From NCBI RefSeq assembly GCF_006861825.1, contig NZ_VDGI01000005.1, forward strand, positions 1 through 64,000: a DNA stretch of 64,000 nucleotides, in the 5' to 3' direction. Source of the DNA: Psychrobacillus vulpis (GTDB lineage Bacteria > Bacillota > Bacilli > Bacillales_A > Planococcaceae). Positions 17,785 through 25,493 of this stretch are shown one piece after another; within the stretch, counting starts at the first letter, position 1, and every line of letters begins with the position of its first letter. A program made the position numbers and the translations under genes. Below the pieces are notes generated by a model that had not been told where the DNA came from, made no database searches, and was given only the letters and a program-made list of their open reading frames with translations.

Positions 17785-17818
17785 GCCCTACTCACTTATG
17801 TGGGTGGGGCTTTTTTTG
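17785..17818 (+). terminator. Terminator of the lysis genes
   Basis: AGCCCTACTCAC, loop TTAT, GTGGGTGGGGCT (two wobble pairs), then seven T. Confidence 0.9.
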
Positions 17819-17970
17819 TGCGGAAATTATACAATTCTGTATATGAAGATAAGTTCCTACAAGTTCACTACTCAAAGTTCCTCGAAGTAGATCCATACCA
17901 TTCAAAATCCCGATAATGATATAGCAGTCAAGTTGTGGAATCAAAAAATCACCTCTTTAAAGTTTACTAG

Positions 17971-17999
17971 TTGACATTATACCTTATGGGGTATATTAT
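17971..17999 (+). promoter_or_regulatory. cstR promoter with CstR operator in the spacer
   Basis: TTGACA at 17971 and TATTAT at 17994 with a 17-base spacer. The spacer holds ATACCTTATGGGGTAT (17979-17994), which matches the ATACC-N6-GGTAT operator pattern of CsoR/CstR proteins. Binding there would block the polymerase, so the regulator is probably autoregulated. Confidence 0.88.
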
Positions 18000-18032
18000 G
18001 ATGAATATCAACGAGAACAAGGAGTTGAAAAA

Positions 18033-18293
18033 ATGGACTACGAAACAAAAATGAAAAGCCGCATTAAACGTATGGAAGGGCAACTTCGAGGGATTTTACG
18101 TATGATGGAAGAAGGACAAGATTGTAAGGATGTCATTACACAACTTTCAGCAGTCCGTTCAGGCGTTGATCGTACAATTGGTGTCATTGTTAGTGAAAAC
18201 TTAGTGCGTTGTGTAAATGAAGGTAATGGAGATCAATCAATAATGAATCAATCAATTCAAGAAGCAGTGAATTTATTAGTTCAAAGCCGCTAG
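18033..18293 (+). CDS. cstR: CstR-type persulfide-sensing repressor (CsoR family)
   Basis: An 86-residue all-helical repressor. Cys31 (GQDCKD) and Cys60 (NLVRCVNE) match the two sulfane-sulfur-reactive cysteines of CstR. Residue 56 is Asn, where copper-sensing CsoR proteins have a His ligand, so a copper role is unlikely. It corresponds to YrkD of Bacillus subtilis. The gene heads a cluster of sulfur-transfer genes and carries its own operator. The ATG follows AAGGAG. Confidence 0.9.
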   Translation: MDYETKMKSRIKRMEGQLRGILRMMEEGQDCKDVITQLSAVRSGVDRTIGVIVSENLVRCVNEGNGDQSIMNQSIQEAVNLLVQSR

Positions 18294-18334
18294 ATGTGTC
18301 TATATATAAGAATAAGAAAATATAAAAGTTTATA

Positions 18335-18425
18335 GGATGGATTCCGTTCCAAGCGGACGCTTTCCGCGGGGTCTCGTCTGTCTCGCTAATCCCGCAGGAG
18401 TCGCCGCTTTTCACTGCATCCATCC
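18335..18425. repeat. GC-rich palindromic repeat, GGATGGAT-ended
   Basis: Ends GGATGGAT and ATCCATCC enclose a core with CTTTCCGCGGGGTCTC and CCCGCAGGAGTCG, shared with the other repeat families in the window. It separates cstR from the rest of its cluster. Confidence 0.75.
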
Positions 18426-18658
18426 ATTCTACAAAAAAAGTAATCATGTGCTTTCTATTCATTGTTGGAATGGAGTACTTGGCTACTGCATTACAAAGTG
18501 AAGATTTGTAGACAGTTATTGATCAATCCAATCTCCTAAAACAAGCCGTTCACTTTTTAAAAATAGAAAAAAAGAAGTAGTTGTGCTATTCCTACTATTC
18601 TTTATCAGTTTCGCTCATTCTATTAATAAACAGCTGCAACGATGAATAGCTACATACT

Positions 18659-18784
18659 AGTTGATTGGAGCGCAGGCGGCGACTCCAACCGGAATAGCAT
18701 GAGCTGAAGACCCTGGACTGAGCGCAGCGAGGGAAGCGGCTGAAGCCATGCCGGCGGAAAGCGTCCACAGGAGCGGAAATCAAC
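18659..18784. repeat. GC-rich palindromic repeat, AGTTGAT-ended
   Basis: Begins AGTTGATTGGAGCG and ends CGGAAATCAAC. A second member lies at 61377-61508. The core carries the GGCGGAAAGCG and GACTCC motifs of the superfamily. Confidence 0.75.
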
Positions 18785-18858
18785 CGTACTTCTGCGGCTA
18801 CTTGTTTTAAAAGGACCGGGCGTCTTTTTGCCCTGTTTCTCTTATTTTAAAATAAATT

Positions 18859-18874
18859 ATACCGGTACGTGTAT
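18859..18874. promoter_or_regulatory. Degenerate CstR-like site before the DsrE gene
   Basis: ATACCGGTACGTGTAT keeps the left half and the outer bases of the CstR operator. It lies 18 bases before the DsrE ATG. It is weaker than the sites at 17979 and 20057. Confidence 0.4.
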
Positions 18875-18891
18875 AGGTAAAGGAGATTGAA

Positions 18892-19368
18892 ATGGAAAAG
18901 AAGAGAACAACAATCGTATTATTTAGCGGAGATTATGATAAGGCGATGGCAGCGTACATTATTGCAAATGGTGCAGCAGCGTATGACCATGAAGTAACAA
19001 TTTTCCACACATTTTGGGGATTGAATGCATTACGTAAACAAGAAGATGTAGAAGTGAAAAAAGGCTTCCTTGAAAAAATGTTTGGGAAGATGATGCCACG
19101 TGGTGCGGAGCAGCTTGGCTTGTCAAAAATGCAAATGGCAGGTATGGGACCAAAAATGATTAAGCATGTTATCGATAAGCATAATGCGCTGACACTAACG
19201 CAACTGATTGAAATGGCGCAGGAACAAGAGATTAAATTAGTGTCGTGTACAATGACGATGGATTTATTAGGTCTTCAACAAGAAGAGCTGCTAGATGGGA
19301 TTGAGTATGCAGGTGTTGCTGCTTATTTAGCAGATGCGGAAGACGGGAATGTAAACCTATTCATCTAA
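18892..19368 (+). CDS. DsrE/DsrF-like sulfurtransferase protein (YrkE-like)
   Basis: A 158-residue DsrEFH-family protein, likely a sulfane-sulfur carrier in the cytoplasm. It begins with a Rossmann-like strand (TTIVLFSGDYDKAMAAYII) and has a conserved Cys in KLVSCTMTMDLLG, the expected persulfide carrier. It is longer than the second DsrE protein of the cluster by an insert rich in Met, Lys and Gly (residues 60-90). The ATG follows AAAGGAG. A rhodanese gene starts 10 bases after its stop. Confidence 0.85.
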   Translation: MEKKRTTIVLFSGDYDKAMAAYIIANGAAAYDHEVTIFHTFWGLNALRKQEDVEVKKGFLEKMFGKMMPRGAEQLGLSKMQMAGMGPKMIKHVIDKHNALTLTQLIEMAQEQEIKLVSCTMTMDLLGLQQEELLDGIEYAGVAAYLADAEDGNVNLFI

Positions 19369-19378
19369 GGAGGAACTT

Positions 19379-19720
19379 ATGGAAATTACAATTGTCATTG
19401 CAGTAATCGTACTTTTTCTTATTTGGCGTATGAAGCCAACAAAAGGTGTAAATACAATTTCAACTGCACAGTTAAAAACAATTTTAAACGATAAAAATAA
19501 AATATTTGTGGATGTACGTACACCAGCTGAATTTAAGGGGCGTAACATCATGCAGTTTATAAACATTCCGCTTGGCTCAGATTTCAGTAAGCTACCGAAA
19601 GACAAAGAAATCGTAGTTATTTGTCAAAGTGGTATGCGATCAAGTCAAGCATGTAAGCACTTAAAAAAATTAGGCTATGAAAAAGTAGCAAATGTCCGTG
19701 GCGGCATGAGCGCCTATTAA
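19379..19720 (+). CDS. Membrane-anchored single-domain rhodanese
   Basis: A 113-residue rhodanese with one N-terminal membrane span (ITIVIAVIVLFLIW). The active loop is CQSGMRSS, with the persulfide Cys near residue 85, and FVDVRTPAEF is the CDC25-like strand. It probably transfers sulfane sulfur at the inner face of the membrane. AGGAGG precedes the ATG, and another rhodanese gene follows after 11 bases. Confidence 0.88.
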   Translation: MEITIVIAVIVLFLIWRMKPTKGVNTISTAQLKTILNDKNKIFVDVRTPAEFKGRNIMQFINIPLGSDFSKLPKDKEIVVICQSGMRSSQACKHLKKLGYEKVANVRGGMSAY

Positions 19721-19731
19721 AAGGAGAGAGC

Positions 19732-20031
19732 ATGATGAAGGAAATTACAACACTAGAAGTGCAGCAACGTTTAGAAGCTGGCGAAACATTAAACTTAATC
19801 GATGTACGTGAAGTGGCAGAGGTAAAAGTAGGTCACATTCCTGGGATTGTCAATATTCCACTTGGATTAATGGAGTTCCGTATGCATGAATTAGATAAAA
19901 ACAAACCTTATATTATGATTTGTCGTTCAAGTGGTCGCAGTGGTCAAGCGACAGCATTTCTTGAAGAGCAAGGCTATGACGTGACGAACATGGTTGGCGG
20001 TATGCTGAATTGGGAAGGAGACGTGCAATAA
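19732..20031 (+). CDS. Single-domain rhodanese sulfurtransferase
   Basis: A 99-residue soluble rhodanese with NLIDVREVAEVKVGHIPG and the loop CRSSGRSG containing the persulfide Cys. The start is one of two adjacent ATG codons (19732 or 19735) after AAGGAGAG. It belongs to the sulfur cluster; 54 bases separate it from the TusA-rhodanese gene, and that gap holds a CstR operator. Confidence 0.88.
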   Translation: MMKEITTLEVQQRLEAGETLNLIDVREVAEVKVGHIPGIVNIPLGLMEFRMHELDKNKPYIMICRSSGRSGQATAFLEEQGYDVTNMVGGMLNWEGDVQ

Positions 20032-20056
20032 GTTCATATTTTTTTTGAGTAAAATA

Positions 20057-20072
20057 ATACCCTACTAGGTAT
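20057..20072. promoter_or_regulatory. Internal CstR operator
   Basis: ATACCCTACTAGGTAT, a good match to the ATACC-N6-GGTAT pattern, 13 bases before the ATG of the TusA-rhodanese gene. It suggests a second CstR-controlled promoter inside the cluster. Confidence 0.75.
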
Positions 20073-20085
20073 GGAGGTAAAGAAA

Positions 20086-20643
20086 ATGATTAAAGCAGAT
20101 GTACAGTTAGATGCAAAAGGATTAGCTTGTCCTATGCCCATCGTGAAAACGAAAAAGGCAATGAATGGTTTAGAGGATGGACAAGTACTTGAAGTAATCG
20201 CAACAGATAAGGGCTCTAAAGCGGATTTAGCAGCATGGGCAAAAACAGTTGGTCACCAATATATCGGTACACAAGAAGAAAACGATGTACTGTATCACTA
20301 TATTCGCAAATGTGATCCTGGAAAGTCAGATGCAGTAGAGAACCAATTCGAACGCACTATTTCAAATGAAGAAATCGTTGGTCGTACAGGTATCATCTTA
20401 GATGTACGTGAAGCAGCAGAATTCGCATTTGGCCATATTGAAGGCGCAAAATCGATGCCGATGGGTGAACTAGAAGCACGTATGAAAGAGCTTGATATGG
20501 ATCAAGAAATTTATGTTATTTGCCGTACAGGTACACGTTCTGATATGGCAGCACAGCAACTCGCAGATGCAGGTTTTACAAAAGTATATAACGTCTTACC
20601 AGGTATGACAGCTTGGAACGGCGAATTAACGAAAAATATTTAA
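20086..20643 (+). CDS. TusA-rhodanese fusion (YrkF-like)
   Basis: A two-domain sulfur carrier (185 aa). Residues 1-75 form a TusA domain with the Cys-Pro motif GLACPMPIVKTKKAM; residues 95-185 form a rhodanese domain with CRTGTRSD. The fusion channels persulfide sulfur between carrier and transferase. The ATG at 20086 follows GGAGGT; the in-frame ATG at 20071 lies inside the CstR operator and has no ribosome site. Confidence 0.92.
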   Translation: MIKADVQLDAKGLACPMPIVKTKKAMNGLEDGQVLEVIATDKGSKADLAAWAKTVGHQYIGTQEENDVLYHYIRKCDPGKSDAVENQFERTISNEEIVGRTGIILDVREAAEFAFGHIEGAKSMPMGELEARMKELDMDQEIYVICRTGTRSDMAAQQLADAGFTKVYNVLPGMTAWNGELTKNI

Positions 20644-20662
20644 TTTATCGGAGGAAACAACA

Positions 20663-21058
20663 ATGTCTAACAAAGTAGCAATTATCGCAAGTAACGGTGG
20701 TCTTTTCGACGCATATAAAGTATTCAATATCGCAACTGCAGCAGCAGCTTCAGAAAAAGAAGTAGCAATCTTCTTCACATTTGAAGGACTTAACTTAATC
20801 CACAAACAAGCAATGCAAGCACTACCAATGCCAGAAGGAAAAGAATTCATGGCAGAAGGATTTGCAAAAGCAAATGTACCAAACATTCCACAATTAGTGG
20901 AAATGGCGCTAGAACTTGGTGTTAAATTTATCGGTTGCCAAATGACAATGGACGTAATGGGCTTAACAACAGCTGATTTCGTAGATGGAATCGAAGTAGG
21001 CGGCGCTGTGACATTCCTTGAGTTTGCGAAAGATGCAGCGCCATCACTAACTTTCTAA
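20663..21058 (+). CDS. DsrE-family sulfur carrier protein
   Basis: A 131-residue DsrE-like protein with the fold-start VAIIASNGGLFDAYKVF and a conserved Cys in KFIGCQMTMDVMGL. It is the short form, lacking the Met-rich insert of the paralogue at 18892. The ATG follows GGAGGAAAC. It sits between the TusA-rhodanese and the MBL-rhodanese genes. Confidence 0.87.
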   Translation: MSNKVAIIASNGGLFDAYKVFNIATAAAASEKEVAIFFTFEGLNLIHKQAMQALPMPEGKEFMAEGFAKANVPNIPQLVEMALELGVKFIGCQMTMDVMGLTTADFVDGIEVGGAVTFLEFAKDAAPSLTF

Positions 21059-21147
21059 TCGCAAGCTAAGCAACTTTCGACCGTGCACTAGGTGTGAAAC
21101 CTACTACATTAAAAAAATCAAATAATATATCTGTGGGGGTAATAAAT

Positions 21148-22275
21148 GTGGCAATAAATACATGGACAGCAGCCGATGTGGCACGCAAAGTAATCGACAA
21201 TGAAGAATTATTCATTTTAGATGTACGTAATGCAGACGCATTTGAAGACTGGAAAATCGATGGTCACAAATTCGAATACTTAAACATTCCTTATTTCGAA
21301 TTGTTAGATGGTGTAGAAGAAATCTTACCGAAAATCCCAACAAACAAAGAAGTGTTAGTTGTTTGTGCAAAAGAGGGATCGTCCATAATGGTGGCAGAAA
21401 TGCTTTCAGAAGAAGGCCGTGAAGTCGCTTATCTTGCAGGGGGCATGAAATCGTGGTCAATGTACCTAGAACCTATTAAAGTTGGCGATTTAGAAAGTGG
21501 CGGAGAATTATACCAATTCGTCCGTTTAGGTAAAGGTTGCCTGTCTTACATGGTAATTTCCGGTGGCGAGGCAGCGGTAATTGATGCTGTGCGTTTCACC
21601 GAAGTGTTCACTAACTTCGCAAAAGAAAAAGGTGTAGAAATCAAGCACGTATTCGATACGCACTTACACGCTGACCATATTTCAGGCGGACGTACGATAG
21701 CTGAAGCGACAGGCGCAACTTACTACTTACCAGAAAAAGATGCAGAAGAACTAGTGTTTGATTACACAAAATTAGAAGATGGCTTAACAGTTCAAATCGG
21801 TGCTTCAAAAATTGATGTCGGCGCACTTTACTCGCCAGGCCACACAATTGGCTCTACTTCATTCGTAGTAGATGCTAAGTACTTACTGACAGGCGATATT
21901 CTATTCATCGATTCAATTGGTCGTCCAGATTTAGCTGGTCTTGCAGAAGACTGGGTAGGCGACTTACGTGAGACTCTTTACAACCGTTACCGTCAGCTAG
22001 CAGAAGACTTAATCGTATTACCAGCCCACTTCATGATTATTGATGAATTAAACGTTGATGGTACAGTTTCAAAACGCCTTGGTGATCTATTCGCTAATAA
22101 TCATGGCTTAAATGTGGAAGACGAAGCAGTATTCCGCAGCATGGTGACAGATAACTTACCACCACAACCAAATGCATACCAACAAATTCGTCAAGTAAAC
22201 ATGGGTAAAATTACACCAGATAACGACGAGCAAACGGAAATGGAAATAGGGCCAAACCGTTGTGCCGTACGCTAG
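21148..22275 (+). CDS. Rhodanese-metallo-beta-lactamase fusion, persulfide dioxygenase-like (YrkH-like)
   Basis: A 375-residue enzyme likely to oxidise persulfide to sulfite. Residues 1-105 form a rhodanese domain ([14 protein letters not shown]) with a degenerate loop CAKEGSS. Residues 125-375 form an MBL domain with iron ligands in [34 protein letters not shown] and LPAHF. Domain order is the reverse of the MBL-first CstB. The GTG start at 21148 follows GGGGGT seven bases upstream; the longer frame to 21094 has no ribosome site. Confidence 0.9.
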   Translation: MAINTWTAADVARKVIDNEELFILDVRNADAFEDWKIDGHKFEYLNIPYFELLDGVEEILPKIPTNKEVLVVCAKEGSSIMVAEMLSEEGREVAYLAGGMKSWSMYLEPIKVGDLESGGELYQFVRLGKGCLSYMVISGGEAAVIDAVRFTEVFTNFAKEKGVEIKHVFDTHLHADHISGGRTIAEATGATYYLPEKDAEELVFDYTKLEDGLTVQIGASKIDVGALYSPGHTIGSTSFVVDAKYLLTGDILFIDSIGRPDLAGLAEDWVGDLRETLYNRYRQLAEDLIVLPAHFMIIDELNVDGTVSKRLGDLFANNHGLNVEDEAVFRSMVTDNLPPQPNAYQQIRQVNMGKITPDNDEQTEMEIGPNRCAVR

Positions 22276-22393
22276 TTAATTGAACTGTTATACCTATACT
22301 TGCCTCAATCTCAAGAGGCAAGCTACTGTCTCGCTAGGCAAGGTTAAAAACGGTCTATATCGCTTCCAAAATAAAAGAAAAGAGGACTTACAC

Positions 22394-22621
22394 ATGAACA
22401 TTACAAAACAATTAGACGCAAAAGGCTTAGCATGCCCAATGCCAATCGTAAAAACAAAGAAAGCAATCGACACAATTGAATCAGGTGAAGTATTAGAAGT
22501 ATTAGTAACAGACAAAGGTGCATTGAATGACTTTAAAGCATGGGCACAAGCTGGTGGTCATACAATCATTGAACAAAAAGAAGAAGCAGGTGTACTGTAC
22601 TTCTACATTCAAAAAGTATAG
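22394..22621 (+). CDS. TusA-family sulfur carrier (YrkI-like)
   Basis: A 75-residue single-domain TusA protein with AKGLACPMPIVKTKKAI, nearly the same Cys-Pro segment as the fused TusA at 20086. The ATG at 22394 follows AGAGGA; the open frame extends upstream to 22280 without support. It has a terminator of its own after the stop. Confidence 0.9.
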   Translation: MNITKQLDAKGLACPMPIVKTKKAIDTIESGEVLEVLVTDKGALNDFKAWAQAGGHTIIEQKEEAGVLYFYIQKV

Positions 22622-22630
22622 AAAATTGAA

Positions 22631-22661
22631 AAGCGAGTAGCTCGATTTACTCGCTTTTTTT
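22631..22661 (+). terminator. Terminator after the TusA gene
   Basis: AAGCGAGTA and TACTCGCTT followed by a T-run. It lies inside the cluster, so the exporter gene downstream may be expressed at a lower level. Confidence 0.85.
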
Positions 22662-22682
22662 AATCAGAAAGAAGGATTTAAC

Positions 22683-23462
22683 ATGGATTTAACATTTATA
22701 ATTGTAATCTTTGCTCTTGGTTTTATTGGATCATTCCTTTCGGGGATGCTTGGGGTAGGTGGCTCAATTATTAAATACCCGATGCTTCTATATATCCCAC
22801 CTCTATTTGGATTAGCTGCGTTTACTGCACATGAAGTGTCCGGTATTAGTGCTGTACAAGTATTATTCGCATCGATTGCAGGTGTATGGGCATACCGAAA
22901 AGGTGGTTATTTAAATAAAGAATTAATCATTTACATGGGTGGCTCGATTTTAATTGGTAGTTTTATTGGTAGTTATGGTTCTGGCTTTTTATCAGAAGCA
23001 GGCGTGAATATTGTTTATGGTGTGTTAGCAATGGTTGCTGCTGTTATGATGTTCATTCCGAAAAAACAAGTCGATGATCAACCAATGAATGAAGTGAAAT
23101 TTAACAAAGCATTAGCAGCAGGTCTTGCATTAGTTGTGGGAATCGGTTCTGGGATTGTCGGAGCAGCAGGTGGTTTCTTACTTGTACCGATTATGCTTGT
23201 CCTATTAAAAATCCCAACGCGTATGACAATTGCAACAAGTTTGGCAGTTACATTTATTTCGTCCATTGGCGGAAGCGTGGGTAAACTATTGACAGGACAA
23301 GTTGATTATTGGCCTGCGTTTATTATGATTATCGCGAGTATCATAGCAGCTCCACTTGGCGCTAAATTTGGTAAGAAAATGAATACAAAAATACTGCAAA
23401 TAATTTTAGCTATTATGATTGCGGCAACTGCTATTAAAATTTGGATAGATATTTTAATGTAA
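22683..23462 (+). CDS. TauE/SafE family sulfite or anion exporter (YrkJ-like)
   Basis: An integral-membrane protein (259 aa) with about eight spans and the two inverted TauE motifs GMLGVGGSIIKYPMLL and VGAAGGFLLVPIML. In this neighbourhood it probably exports the sulfite or thiosulfate made by the persulfide dioxygenase (inference from cluster content). The ATG follows AAAGAAGG. It is the last gene of the sulfur region. Confidence 0.87.
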   Translation: MDLTFIIVIFALGFIGSFLSGMLGVGGSIIKYPMLLYIPPLFGLAAFTAHEVSGISAVQVLFASIAGVWAYRKGGYLNKELIIYMGGSILIGSFIGSYGSGFLSEAGVNIVYGVLAMVAAVMMFIPKKQVDDQPMNEVKFNKALAAGLALVVGIGSGIVGAAGGFLLVPIMLVLLKIPTRMTIATSLAVTFISSIGGSVGKLLTGQVDYWPAFIMIIASIIAAPLGAKFGKKMNTKILQIILAIMIAATAIKIWIDILM

Positions 23463-23846
23463 TTGGTGAAATAATAATCAGCTATACAATTTAGATGAAC
23501 AGCGTGTATATAGCAAGTATGAACGATGTTTCCAATGAGATTCATAAAATTTAGTGCAGTTGCCAACTTGAAAAAGCTTGTTTACCAATCTAAAATTTAT
23601 ATCTACCTGTAGAGAACGCTACTATTGGTAAGTCAAAGAGTATAAAGGGAATCCATTTTTAGTGGATTCTTTTTTTTATTATGGAAAAATTCATTTGAAA
23701 TACTGTACTGAAATATTTGCGATAAATCATTTCTAATAAAAGAGTACTTACTATGCTGGACGATAAAAAAGTTATGACTTGCTCTATCATATATAGAACA
23801 AATGTGTTACACTATGAGTAGAACAACGTAAGTAGGAGGTGGCATT
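23463..23846. other. Intergenic region between the TauE and GntR genes
   Basis: No open frame is convincing. A terminator lies at 23649-23677. Before the GntR gene, ATGTGTTACACTAT at about 23803-23816 contains GTGTtACAC, a possible short operator for the downstream regulator, not confirmed. Confidence 0.4.
23649..23677 (+). terminator. Terminator downstream of the TauE gene
   Basis: GAATCCA and TGGATTC around a short loop, followed by eight T. Confidence 0.75.
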
Positions 23847-24236
23847 ATGTTTATCGAAATAGAAGCAAATTCATCCGTGCCAATCTATTTACAATTAGCT
23901 CAGCAACTGATTGAGGGTATAGCAAGAGGTGACTTGAAACCAGGGGACTCTCTACCATCCGTTCGGGCATTTGCGGCAGACCTAGGAATGAATATGCATA
24001 CGGTCAATAAGGCATATCATTATTTAGAAGAAAAAGAGTTCATACAAATCGTCGCAAAATCAGGCGTTATTATACAACCAAACGGAATTCCAAAAGCCTC
24101 GGAAAAAGAAAAACAACAACTAGCAGCACAAATCAGACCATTGATAGCAGAAGGATTAGTATTGAAACTGTCCGAGGAAGAGATGGTAGCTATGTTACGA
24201 GAGCTTGTACAAGATATTAAGGAGGGGAAATTATGA
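23847..24236 (+). CDS. GntR-family regulator, YtrA subfamily
   Basis: A 129-residue regulator with an N-terminal winged helix (PIYLQLAQQLIEGIARGDLK, LPSVRAFAADLGMNMHTVNK) and only a short tail, the hallmark of the YtrA subfamily. Such proteins repress adjacent membrane-protein or transporter operons. The ATG follows AGGAGGTG. The stop overlaps the next start by four bases (ATGA), so the target is probably its own two-gene operon. Confidence 0.9.
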   Translation: MFIEIEANSSVPIYLQLAQQLIEGIARGDLKPGDSLPSVRAFAADLGMNMHTVNKAYHYLEEKEFIQIVAKSGVIIQPNGIPKASEKEKQQLAAQIRPLIAEGLVLKLSEEEMVAMLRELVQDIKEGKL

Positions 24237-25339
24237 TTACTTTCTTATTTGGATTTATTCTTTTGTTTATTACTGTATTACAAGCTTTTATGCCGAAATT
24301 TCTAAAGCAAACAGAGGCATTTGGCGTATATGTTCCTGAACAATATGCTAAGAAAGAGACAGTAGTTCGATTGAAAAAAAGATATACGCAGGTTGTCCTT
24401 TCTACAGGATTAATTATCCTCACTGGATATCTGATCTGGTCACTTTCTCAAGAGCCGAACGAAGAAATACTCGCACTTATAAGTGTAGGAGTACAATTTA
24501 CTACTATTTTTATTAGTATTGGTTATTATTTCATTATGCATTTACGCATGAAGAAGTTGAAAGTGACTGAAGGCTGGGCGACTGGTAAAAATGAAGTACG
24601 CGTAGTTGACTTACAATTTCAAAAAAAGCTTCAATTAATACCGAGAATCGTATTTGTAATTCCAATGATTATTACAGTCGGACTAATTATTTATACTTTT
24701 ATTAAATACGACCAAATGCCAAATATGATTCCAACTCATTGGGGACCTTCTGGACAACCGGACGCATTTAGCGAAAAAACGTATTTTAGTGTTATTTCTT
24801 TACCGCTCATTTTACTTGTCATGCAAGGAATGTTCCTCATGATGAGTGAAGGGATGAAGTTTTCGGGTGCAAAGATTAATCCTGCAAATAAAAAAACATC
24901 CGTTGAGCAACAACTTGCTTTTCGTAAGTATAGTAGCTGGTTTGCACTATTCATCACTATTACGTTGACTCTTATGATGGGCTATTCTCATTTGCAAACC
25001 ATTCATCCAGAAATTGCAACTCCGTGGATTATGTTCGCACTGCCACTTGCCTTTTTAGTAATTACCTTTGTTGGAGTAGGCATCTATACAGTAAAGGTTG
25101 GCCAAAGTGGCTCGCGCTTGAAAGTAGGAGAGGCTAACCCAAGTATAGAAGATAAAATTGCGGTAGATGACGATAGATACTGGAAAGGAGGAATGTTTTA
25201 TATTAATAAAGACGATCCAAGCATTTTAGTCGAAAAACGTTTTGGTGTTGGATGGACGTTTAATTTTGCTCGACCAATAAGTTGGATTCTTTTATTCCTA
25301 CCGCTCATCATTATTATTGCGATTGCATTTAGTTTATAA
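24233..25339 (+). CDS. DUF1648/DUF5808 membrane protein
   Basis: A 368-residue membrane protein with about eight spans. The DUF1648 signature is PNMIPTHWGPSGQPDAF near residue 165, as in SdpI-like immunity/signalling proteins. The C terminus (YWKGGMFYINKDDPS, then FGVGWTFNFA) matches DUF5808. Role unknown; SdpI relatives protect against membrane-active peptides. It is translationally coupled to a YtrA-type repressor, which suggests induction by a membrane or cell-wall cue. Confidence 0.82.
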   Translation: MITFLFGFILLFITVLQAFMPKFLKQTEAFGVYVPEQYAKKETVVRLKKRYTQVVLSTGLIILTGYLIWSLSQEPNEEILALISVGVQFTTIFISIGYYFIMHLRMKKLKVTEGWATGKNEVRVVDLQFQKKLQLIPRIVFVIPMIITVGLIIYTFIKYDQMPNMIPTHWGPSGQPDAFSEKTYFSVISLPLILLVMQGMFLMMSEGMKFSGAKINPANKKTSVEQQLAFRKYSSWFALFITITLTLMMGYSHLQTIHPEIATPWIMFALPLAFLVITFVGVGIYTVKVGQSGSRLKVGEANPSIEDKIAVDDDRYWKGGMFYINKDDPSILVEKRFGVGWTFNFARPISWILLFLPLIIIIAIAFSL

Positions 25340-25360
25340 GGCCCATTATATAGGATTATA

Positions 25361-25404
25361 AAAATAAGGTGGTCTCTAGTAGCATCAGGAGGCTACCTTA
25401 TTTC
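25361..25404 (+). terminator. Terminator of the GntR operon
   Basis: AAATAAGGT and ACCTTATTT pair around an imperfect middle; the T-run is short. Confidence 0.55.
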
Positions 25405-25493
25405 TTGTTTAGAGAACAAATGAATGGTTAGTTGGAAAATCTGACATTTTTCTAAAGAAGGGCTGTCCTCTTACGATTTCAGCCCCAATCCTT

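Noticed and set aside
17979-18293. Copper-sensing CsoR operon
   Set aside because: The His ligand is replaced by Asn56 and all neighbours are sulfur-transfer genes, so CstR is the better call.
20071-20643. Start of the TusA-rhodanese at ATG 20071
   Set aside because: That ATG lies in the CstR operator; ATG 20086 has GGAGGT upstream.
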